DNA of 7,051 bases. It comes from JACMJP01 sp046160675. GTDB taxonomy: Bacteria > Bacteroidota > Bacteroidia > Chitinophagales > BACL12. Under the pieces are notes generated by a model. That model saw only the letters and a program-made list of their open reading frames with translations, made no database searches and was not told the DNA's origin. The translations under genes were made by a program, and so were the position numbers. Below are positions 1-5,372 of the stretch, piece by piece; position 1 is the stretch's first letter; each line of letters starts with the position of its first letter. The stretch spans positions 1 to 7,051 of the forward strand of contig JBJXHH010000048.1 in the NCBI GenBank assembly GCA_046160675.1, in the 5' to 3' direction.

Positions 1-560
1 AATCCTACTTCGCCGTACAAACCAAAGTTTTCTGTAAGATAAAATCTTGCGCCCAATGTAAGATCAACACCAAAATGCAGGAAGCCATTAAAATCTGTTT
101 CGTCAAAGTTGGGGTCTTCACTGTCGTATTTATAATTTGAATTCCTGTACCCCAATCCTATCCCGGCGTAAGGGTCAACCATATCGGAATTACCAAAGTG
201 AAAATTCAACCTTCCAAGTATGCTGTATGATTGATACGTAAAACTTGTGTTATAGATAATGCTGTCAATCAACTCATCGCTGGTTTCATATGAAGCATTA
301 CCATAAGTGTAGGCAACGTTTACGCCAAAGCCTATTACATCTGTAACTGCATATTCAAATTTTCCATACACAGGGCCGATAACATGCGACTCAAGGTTGC
401 TCACCCCATCAATAAAATTAAATGCTGTTCTTGTAAAGTTCGGAAAGCCATAGCCTGCACTCATTGTTACCTGGCCTACGTTATATGCCTGGGCTTTTAC
501 TTCGGCATGTGTGAGAACGAATGCACACACCATCGCCATGAAGAAGATTTTCATTTTCAT
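1..560 (-). CDS. Outer-membrane beta-barrel protein (N-terminal 186 residues, partial)
   Basis: An open frame runs without a stop from the ATG at 560-558 to the left window edge, so the C-terminus is missing. Residues 1-23 form a classic signal peptide: Lys at 2 and 4, a hydrophobic core (IFFMAMVCAFVL), and a likely cut after VKA (residue 23). The mature part alternates aromatic and glycine-rich strands with polar loops, for example DPYAGIGLGYR and GARFYLTENFGLYGEVG. This pattern is typical of the 'outer membrane protein beta-barrel' (OMP_b-brl/porin-like) families of Bacteroidota. The expected location is therefore the outer membrane; ligand and function are unknown. A second in-frame ATG at 554-552 is an alternative start and would only shorten the signal peptide by two residues. 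No Shine-Dalgarno is visible, as is normal in this phylum. The gene lies downstream of, and on the same strand as, the beta-helix gene, but a candidate promoter in the 115-bp gap suggests it can be transcribed separately. The family call is from sequence pattern only. Confidence 0.85.
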   Translation of the reverse strand, partial: MKMKIFFMAMVCAFVLTHAEVKAQAYNVGQVTMSAGYGFPNFTRTAFNFIDGVSNLESHVIGPVYGKFEYAVTDVIGFGVNVAYTYGNASYETSDELIDSIIYNTSFTYQSYSILGRLNFHFGNSDMVDPYAGIGLGYRNSNYKYDSEDPNFDETDFNGFLHFGVDLTLGARFYLTENFGLYGEVG

Positions 561-577
561 ACCTGAATGTTTTTAGT

Positions 578-611
578 GTAAAGTAATTTTTACAGGCTTG
601 GGAATTCAACA
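578..611 (-). promoter_or_regulatory. Candidate promoter of the outer-membrane barrel gene
   Basis: Read on the minus strand, TGTTG (611-607) is followed after 21 bases by TACTTTAC (585-578). This approximates the Bacteroidota consensus of a TTTG box at -33 and TAnnTTTG at -7 with a spacer of 19-21. The -7 box misses the last two consensus bases. Transcription would begin near 572, giving a leader of about a dozen bases before the ATG at 560. A small inverted repeat GTAA-ttt-TTAC (583-593) overlaps the -7 box and could be coincidence. The match is imperfect, so this is a suggestion only. Confidence 0.35.
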
Positions 612-675
612 TCTGTGCCATGAAAAAAACAGGAATTTGAAAAGTAGAAAACGGAAGAAAGAAAACAGGTTGCTT

Positions 676-3600
676 TTAATGCTGCTTTATGAATTGTGAG
701 ATACTATGTTCGTACCCTGCATTGCTGATGCGCAGCATATATGCGCCCTGCGCAAGGCCGTTAGTTGGTATTTGTAAGTTTGTGTTCCCCTTGCTTATTG
801 TAACAGGCATGCGCAGTACTTCTTTTCCAATCATGTCTGTAATAATGATAGCAGAAACAGCATCTTGTTCTGCAGAGAAGGAGATGTATAATACGTCAAT
901 AACCGGGTTTGGATAGAGGATGAAGTTGCTGAGCTGCTCACTTACCACAAAAATGGTAATGATGTTTGAGTATTCGTAAGTATCATCAGCATCAACCATC
1001 TTCAGCCTGTAATAGTTGTACCCTGCTGCAGACGCATCATCAATAAATTGATAATCTAAAATTGCATTGGAATTTCCTGCTGCATCCACCTCCCCTATTT
1101 TCTCAAAATATATCCCATCCAATGATCTTTCAATTTCAAAAACATAACTGTTTATTTCTGTGGCAGTTTTCCAAAACAATTGATTTACCTGCAATGTTTC
1201 ATTTCGCCATCCTGTAAATTCTATTAATTCAACGGGCAAGAGGTCACAACTTGGGGTTTGTAAAACAAAAGATCCTTCATCAGCACCTATATCCGGTGTT
1301 GTGAGTGAACGGGCGTTCCCCTCCCAGTCAGCAGAAATTCCAGCTATAACTCCCGCATGACTTTCAGCATAATTTGTAGTGCCGGTAGTAAGCCTGATGT
1401 TCTCTGGTAAGATTGCTCCGCCTTCAAACGGGATGGCGTCATAGAAACTTCCCTGCTCTCTGGTTGTTCCATAAAATCCTTTATAGGAAGATGGTGCCGC
1501 TCCAGCAATGTTAAAACAGGGATCATTATTCAGGTTGCTGGCAACACTTGTAGTAGCTCCGCTCCATGCCCAGCCGTTCACCAGGGTAGGTGTACCAACG
1601 CCTTCAGCATAAATATAATTACTGCTTGCAGTATTAATCCAGTAATAATTATTGTTACATGAAGTCATAAAATTTGGTGCGACAGTATTTGCAGTCCCTC
1701 CTGCTCTGCGCACACAAGAAGCTACACCTGTTCCATTTACATTGGCATTAATATATATAATGTTGTTACGTAAATTCAATGGCGTAGTAACTGCTGCATT
1801 CGGGTAATAAACTCCAACACATCCAAAATTTGTTCCTCCACTCAATGTTGTGTTTTGACCGAGAGCGATTGTGTTGTAATAAATATTGTAAGTACTCAGA
1901 GTTGCAAATACTGCAATGCCTCCTGCTGCAAGATTGTTTGTTGCACTAGGGGCATATACTCTTTGTATGTAATTGTTGTAAATTGTAAAAGTTGTAGTAC
2001 CACTGGTAACTGCAATTCCTGAAGCTGCTGCAAATGCTGAATTTGAGTTTGTGTATAGTTCATTGATGTTACAGTTATAAATAGAAACAGTGGGACTTGA
2101 CACTGTGAGATTAATCCCGGTTACACCAGCAATGCCGCTTGAGGCAGAATGCTGCAGGTTCGTGATGTTACAATTATTGATGATATAGTTTGATCCTGAA
2201 GTTCCCCCTCCCATGTTTATGCCCCGAACAGATACTGAGGTGGTTCCGCTTGATGATATATTATCAATCGTATTATTACTGCAGGTTACACTGCTGCCAC
2301 CTGATGTTACTGTGTAAATAGCAATACCTGCAGCAGTATTTGAATTGCCTGTAGAAGAAATATTGCTCACACTATTGTCAGTAATTGTAAATGCCTGGTT
2401 TGCTGAAGTAGAAATAGAAGCCTGAGATGCACAGTTAATCCCTATTGCATGCGCCCCCGAATTGATGTTAGATATAGTATTATCATTTATCATTGAAGAA
2501 CTATTCATGCCGTCTATAACCATGCCTGTGGTCCAGAAGCTTGTGCCTGTGCCGCCTGTGATATTTGAAATTGTATTATTATTTACTGTCTTTGTTTGTG
2601 ATGTAGAAGTCAGGAGCCTGATTCCTGCTGCAGAAGCAGTACTTGTTGATAACACACTTAAGCCATCTATTGTGTTATTCGAAATGGTTTCTGTGCTTCC
2701 TGCTATTGTTCCCTGCTGATTAAAGTATCCTGAGAATGTGCCGGCACCAGTTCCGGTTTTTTGATTTGTAATTAATGTATTTCCATCCACCAACACTGTA
2801 GTTGAGCTATTATTATTATAAATTAAGTAAGATGGAGATGCTGATGTTGTATTCAGAATATTATTTTGAATTGTATTGTTTGTAATTTCAACTGATGCAC
2901 AATTCAACTCCTGATCAATTGCTGAAAAAGTACCTGAAGCGCCGGCCATGTATGTACAATCATGAATAGTATTATTGGCAATTCTTATCGTACCTCCGTT
3001 CTGAGAAGCATTCCCGGTTCTTATGCCTGTTACTGCATTTGTGTTTGCTCCCTGCGAAAGGCTAATATCATTATACCTGATAGTTATATCAATGGGGGTG
3101 GTGCCGGTATTGCTTGAATGAAAAATTCCGTAGAGTGTACTTATATGTGCAGTGCCTCCACCGGCCGCATTTGCAATTGTATTATTAGAAATATCTGTAT
3201 TGTTTAAATATATAATATACATCCCGTAAGCAGTTATTGCTCCGCCCCCACCATAGTTTTGAATTGTGTTACCGCCAAGAGAAAAAGCTCCCACAATATT
3301 ATCCTGATCAAAATAAGTGAAGCCGGGATCATTATATCCCCGCAAAATAATTCCGTTCGCTACATTTTGAATGGTATTCAGGTAAAAAGAATTTGCATCG
3401 TTTCTGCCGGAAACAGTTCCGATAGTATAAGCAGTTGTGAGTCCGCTGCGGGCAACGTTTCCCATGTAAATTCCCCTTGAGCCATCTCTGAATTCTGCAG
3501 GTCCGGTTGCAGTATTATTTTTATTGAGGGTGATGTTGCAATTTCTTATCGTGTTATGCTGGCATCCGTCTGTTTCACTCAATTTATAAAAAGCATATCC

Positions 3601-4845
3601 AGCCTCCATTGTGCCGGGAGCTGAAGCATTGTTGTCTGTAAGATCAATAGCGTCAATGGTGATATAATCGCTGCCATTAAAAGTAAAAATATTATCTATG
3701 AATGTAGAAGATGAGGTCATACTCACTGTCCCAGTTTGCGCATAAATTACGGGGTTTGCTCCGACGCCGTACTTCTGAAAAGTGATTGGATTTGCTAAAG
3801 TTCCTGTTTGCGAAAGATGTATCCCTCCGGCAGGAGCAGTTTCTGTATGACCGGCAGTAACATATAAATCTACCGGGCATGTTACTGATGTTCCGTTGAG
3901 AAAACTTACAAAGGAAGCGATTGTCGGGAAACAGGTAGAGGGAACATAATATGTGCCGCATGCACTTGTTGTTGACCCTACTGTGTATTGATAATTCGGG
4001 CCTCCATTATTATTTAGAACAAGTGTGCTCATATCATGTGCCACTTGCCCATGTGTGCCAACATCTGCTAAAATTGTAGCCGAAGTTCTGTTACTTGAAT
4101 ACACATAATAATATATTGTTGTACCGTCCGGCTGGCAGGGAATAATTGCAGTCCCCATTGTTCCGGTCATTGTAACTTGTGTTAGTGTTGAGGTTAGAAA
4201 ATTAACTGTTGTGCTCCATCGCAGATATATGTACTCCCCGGCAAAGGGGGCTGTAGCACAATCTACTGTTACTAATACTGAATTATCAGCCATTACCGAA
4301 CCGGCAGATGGAGACTGGGTAATTGTCGCAATATCACTTGGGGCATAATTCGTTTCAAGAACCCCCATATACTCATTCACCGGAAGCCCCGGTGTGCTGT
4401 ATTCTGTGATATTGAAAGTATAATAGTTACCTGATGTAATTGCGGGCATATAACCAGCAGTACCTCCGAAACCTGTGTTAAAAACAGCAGAAGCAGTTCC
4501 GCCAACAGGGGCTATTGTTTGATCATACCCTGCAATAGTAAGAGGTCCGGTGAATGGTCGCCAGTTAGTAGAGTAAGAAGGTGATCCCGAAATTCCTTCA
4601 CAAAATTCCCAGTTTCTTGTTCCGCTCCCTGATGATACGTTTGCCTGGTATCGCATCTGCCTGAAAATACCCTGATCTGCAAGATCATAAGTGGCGTATG
4701 TTCCGTCTACCCCCTGTGAACCCAAAACTGTCGCCTGAGAATATGCATATTGGTGAATACACAGACTACAGCAAAAAAGGAATGCTGTAGCAAAACATTT
4801 TAGTTGGTAGGTTCTGACCACTGAATGCATACTGTAAAACTGCAT
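676..4845 (-). CDS. T9SS-secreted right-handed beta-helix repeat protein, 1389 aa
   Basis: This is a large extracellular or surface-attached protein exported by Sec and then by the type IX system. Residues 1-36 are a signal peptide with a hydrophobic core (CFATAFLFCCSLCI), probably cut near AYS-QA. Residues of about 40-290 form a non-repeat region with an Ig-like look (strands such as EYIYLRW at 204-210 and TIYYYVYSS). From about residue 296 to 1080 the protein is a beta-helix rich in Asn/Ser/Thr/Gly. It contains about 17 repeats of roughly 33 residues carrying an N-x-[IL] signature, and ends in IGADEG (1186-1191), a common end of such helices in this phylum. CDLLPVELIEF (from 1200) opens an FN3-like module. 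FILYPNPV (from 1308) opens the type A sorting domain (Por_Secre_tail-like), which runs to the stop. No catalytic residues can be assigned, so adhesin, structural surface protein or polysaccharide-binding protein are all possible. Met6 (codon 4830-4828) is a credible alternative start: the signal peptide is unaffected, and a -7-like TATCTTG lies directly against the first ATG. No obvious intrinsic terminator follows the stop. Confidence 0.95.
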   Translation of the reverse strand: MQFYSMHSVVRTYQLKCFATAFLFCCSLCIHQYAYSQATVLGSQGVDGTYATYDLADQGIFRQMRYQANVSSGSGTRNWEFCEGISGSPSYSTNWRPFTGPLTIAGYDQTIAPVGGTASAVFNTGFGGTAGYMPAITSGNYYTFNITEYSTPGLPVNEYMGVLETNYAPSDIATITQSPSAGSVMADNSVLVTVDCATAPFAGEYIYLRWSTTVNFLTSTLTQVTMTGTMGTAIIPCQPDGTTIYYYVYSSNRTSATILADVGTHGQVAHDMSTLVLNNNGGPNYQYTVGSTTSACGTYYVPSTCFPTIASFVSFLNGTSVTCPVDLYVTAGHTETAPAGGIHLSQTGTLANPITFQKYGVGANPVIYAQTGTVSMTSSSTFIDNIFTFNGSDYITIDAIDLTDNNASAPGTMEAGYAFYKLSETDGCQHNTIRNCNITLNKNNTATGPAEFRDGSRGIYMGNVARSGLTTAYTIGTVSGRNDANSFYLNTIQNVANGIILRGYNDPGFTYFDQDNIVGAFSLGGNTIQNYGGGGAITAYGMYIIYLNNTDISNNTIANAAGGGTAHISTLYGIFHSSNTGTTPIDITIRYNDISLSQGANTNAVTGIRTGNASQNGGTIRIANNTIHDCTYMAGASGTFSAIDQELNCASVEITNNTIQNNILNTTSASPSYLIYNNNSSTTVLVDGNTLITNQKTGTGAGTFSGYFNQQGTIAGSTETISNNTIDGLSVLSTSTASAAGIRLLTSTSQTKTVNNNTISNITGGTGTSFWTTGMVIDGMNSSSMINDNTISNINSGAHAIGINCASQASISTSANQAFTITDNSVSNISSTGNSNTAAGIAIYTVTSGGSSVTCSNNTIDNISSSGTTSVSVRGINMGGGTSGSNYIINNCNITNLQHSASSGIAGVTGINLTVSSPTVSIYNCNINELYTNSNSAFAAASGIAVTSGTTTFTIYNNYIQRVYAPSATNNLAAGGIAVFATLSTYNIYYNTIALGQNTTLSGGTNFGCVGVYYPNAAVTTPLNLRNNIIYINANVNGTGVASCVRRAGGTANTVAPNFMTSCNNNYYWINTASSNYIYAEGVGTPTLVNGWAWSGATTSVASNLNNDPCFNIAGAAPSSYKGFYGTTREQGSFYDAIPFEGGAILPENIRLTTGTTNYAESHAGVIAGISADWEGNARSLTTPDIGADEGSFVLQTPSCDLLPVELIEFTGWRNETLQVNQLFWKTATEINSYVFEIERSLDGIYFEKIGEVDAAGNSNAILDYQFIDDASAAGYNYYRLKMVDADDTYEYSNIITIFVVSEQLSNFILYPNPVIDVLYISFSAEQDAVSAIIITDMIGKEVLRMPVTISKGNTNLQIPTNGLAQGAYMLRISNAGYEHSISQFIKQH
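1700..3378 (-). repeat. Protein-level tandem repeat array (about 17 x 33 residues) inside the beta-helix
   Basis: Counting the Asn-anchored signature (NTI, NTL, NDI, NSV, CNI, NYI, NII) from Asn490 to residue 1028 gives successive spacings of 36, 29, 37, 33, 32, 32, 35, 33, 32, 35, 34, 34, 33, 33, 33 and 37 residues. From residue 490 to 991 that is 501 residues in 15 steps, a mean of 33.4. Many units follow the order NNTI-x-N-[IL], then a Ser/Thr/Gly linker, then G-[IM]-x-[ILVM], then a third strand ending in N. That fits one coil of a three-sided parallel beta-helix with an Asn ladder. At DNA level only the short anchor (attgtattatt-like on the plus strand) recurs; the units are not near-identical, so this is an old, diverged array. 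The right-hand edge of the array (last coil) is approximate. Confidence 0.85.
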
Positions 4846-4886
4846 GCAAGATAAATATTATAAGGCATTTTGGGAAGCCTTCTTAC

Positions 4887-5072
4887 TTATTTTGTGTGGA
4901 AAATCCTTTCAGCAATATGCACACCTTCATGTGATGTGACTTTTATGACATAAATACCTGCTGTAATTGAAGCTGGTACGGGTATTTGTAACGTTTTATC
5001 TGAATGGCCGGAAACTAAATCCTACCAGAAAATTCCTTTGCCTGAAACATCACTCATCTCATAAAATACTTT
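4887..5072 (-). pseudogene. Remnant of a T9SS type A C-terminal sorting domain
   Basis: Reading the minus strand from 5072 to a TAA at 4889-4887 gives about 61 codons that look like the last two-thirds of a Por_Secre_tail domain. They include YEMSDVSGKGIF (compare the neighbour's ITDMIGKEVL), then KTLQIPVP (neighbour TNLQIPTN), ASITAGIYVIKVTSHEG (neighbour GLAQGAYMLRISNAG) and a basic end IFHTK. One TAG interrupts the frame at 5024-5022. Upstream of 5072 the frame breaks at a run of seven A's (5076-5070, minus), and the YPNP-type beginning of the domain and the whole passenger are absent. No start codon or signal peptide precedes it. It ends 41 bases before the start of the intact beta-helix gene, on the same strand, so a second T9SS cargo gene probably once stood here in tandem. 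The identification rests on visible similarity to the intact tail next door. An independent non-coding origin is unlikely but not excluded. Confidence 0.72.
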
Positions 5073-5080
5073 TTTTCACT

Positions 5081-5123
5081 AAAAAAGAAAAAGCCGGTAA
5101 GCTGCTCCTCAACAGCCACCGGC
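5081..5123 (-). terminator. Strong intrinsic terminator, minus strand
   Basis: On the minus strand, GCCGGT (5123-5118) pairs with ACCGGC (5098-5093). After a small internal loop (one base against two), GCTG (5116-5113) pairs with CAGC (5104-5101), closing an eight-base loop that contains GAGGAG. The stem is followed directly by TTTTTCTTTTTT (5092-5081). The orientation is clear because the plus-strand side of the stem has no T tract. No intact minus-strand gene lies upstream for it to terminate, which is the main argument for a non-coding transcript here. Confidence 0.75.
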
Positions 5124-5140
5124 ATGCACATATGAAGAAT

Positions 5141-5179
5141 CGGGAGTTAACTCTTATTCCTGTAGAGTTAATGTTCCCG
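5141..5179 (-). repeat. Inverted repeat / hairpin within the candidate RNA
   Basis: CGGGA (5141-5145) pairs with TCCCG (5175-5179) and TTAACTC (5147-5153) pairs with GAGTTAA (5165-5171). There is a 1x3 internal loop and an 11-base terminal loop (5154-5164). Twelve base pairs in a 39-base span is more than expected by chance. It has no T tract, so it is not itself a terminator. It could be an RNA structural element or, as DNA, a regulator site; the inner GAGTTAACTC (5144-5153) is a perfect 10-bp palindrome. Confidence 0.6.
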
Positions 5180-5231
5180 AAAAGTTGAATCAAAAAAGTT
5201 TAAACAAGAGTTCAAAGAAATGTACAAGTGA

Positions 5232-5263
5232 CAAATGTAACATAATGAAATATAATAGAGAAA
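5232..5263 (-). promoter_or_regulatory. Candidate promoter of the small RNA
   Basis: On the minus strand, TTTC (5263-5260) lies 20 bases upstream of TACATTTG (5239-5232). The latter matches the Bacteroidota -7 consensus TAnnTTTG at all six fixed bases; the -33 box matches three of four. It points away from gatB toward the hairpins and terminator. Chance matches occur in AT-rich DNA, so this gains weight mainly from the terminator about 110 bases downstream of the box. Confidence 0.42.
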
Positions 5264-5359
5264 CTTGCCAGGTACAAAACGTTGAGTCAATATTTATAGT
5301 ATACCAATCATACCTATGTGACGAAATAATTACACAATGCCCGAAATCTTTCCCATTCG

Positions 5360-5367
5360 TATCTTTG
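5360..5367 (+). promoter_or_regulatory. gatB promoter -7 box, probably giving a leaderless mRNA
   Basis: TATCTTTG matches the Bacteroidota -7 consensus TAnnTTTG at every fixed base and is followed by CAGCT and then the ATG at 5373. Transcription would begin at or within a base or two of that ATG, so the message is leaderless or nearly so. The -33 region (about 5336-5339, AATG) is a weak match. The box decides the start codon: the upstream in-frame ATG at 5337 lies before the expected transcription start. Confidence 0.62.
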
Positions 5368-5372
5368 CAGCT

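Larger units (their letters stand above)
5081..5227 (-). ncRNA. Candidate small structured RNA of about 145 nt (unassigned)
   Basis: The proposed transcript starts near 5227, a few bases after the TACATTTG box, and ends at the T tract of the terminator at 5081. It would have an AT-rich single-stranded 5' part of roughly 45 nt, a first hairpin (5179-5141), a linker of about 17 nt and the terminator hairpin. Both hairpin loops are purine-rich and expose GGA (ACAGGAA and UGAGGAG). No plausible small protein is visible in it. I do not recognise a known family: it lacks the SRP RNA apical motif and I see no riboswitch core. An alternative is that it is the surviving, terminated leader of the gene whose tail is now the pseudogene at 4887-5072. 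The whole call depends on promoter and terminator patterns. Confidence 0.42.
4846..5372. other. 527-bp gap without an intact gene, between the beta-helix gene and gatB
   Basis: The two flanking genes diverge from this gap. On the minus strand it contains, from gatB leftward: a promoter match (5232-5263), a hairpin (5141-5179), a terminator (5081-5123) and a decayed T9SS tail (4887-5072). On the plus strand it contains the gatB -7 box (5360-5367). The stretch 5180-5335 is strongly AT-rich with an 8-bp palindrome GTTTAAAC (5198-5205) and shows no credible coding. Short open frames on either strand here have no signal peptide, no recognisable domain and no supporting start signal. Confidence 0.8.

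Noticed and set aside
384..566. A 60-codon plus-strand frame with several Cys and His residues
   Set aside because: It is antisense to the signal peptide and first strands of the outer-membrane barrel gene, which has far better coding evidence. The Cys/His pattern is not a clean zinc motif.
561..675. Terminator for the beta-helix gene
   Set aside because: Only 4-bp stems (for example around 613-632) can be formed and none is followed by a proper T tract in the right orientation. I cannot support an intrinsic terminator here.
1700..3550. DNA-level tandem repeat or CRISPR-like array suggested by recurring attgtattatt motifs
   Set aside because: Only the short codons for the Asn-Thr-Ile anchor recur. 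The intervening sequence differs and keeps one reading frame, so this is a protein repeat, not a CRISPR array or DNA satellite.
5154..5164. Loop sequence UACAGGAA resembling a CsrA-binding site
   Set aside because: It lacks one base of the classic consensus, only two GGA loops are present, and CsrA is generally not found in Bacteroidota. The similarity is noted only as a feature of the loops.
5081..5180. Possible small SRP RNA or 6S RNA
   Set aside because: The terminator loop contains GAGGAG rather than the SRP apical GGAA motif with its conserved asymmetric loop, and the length and two-hairpin form do not match 6S RNA.
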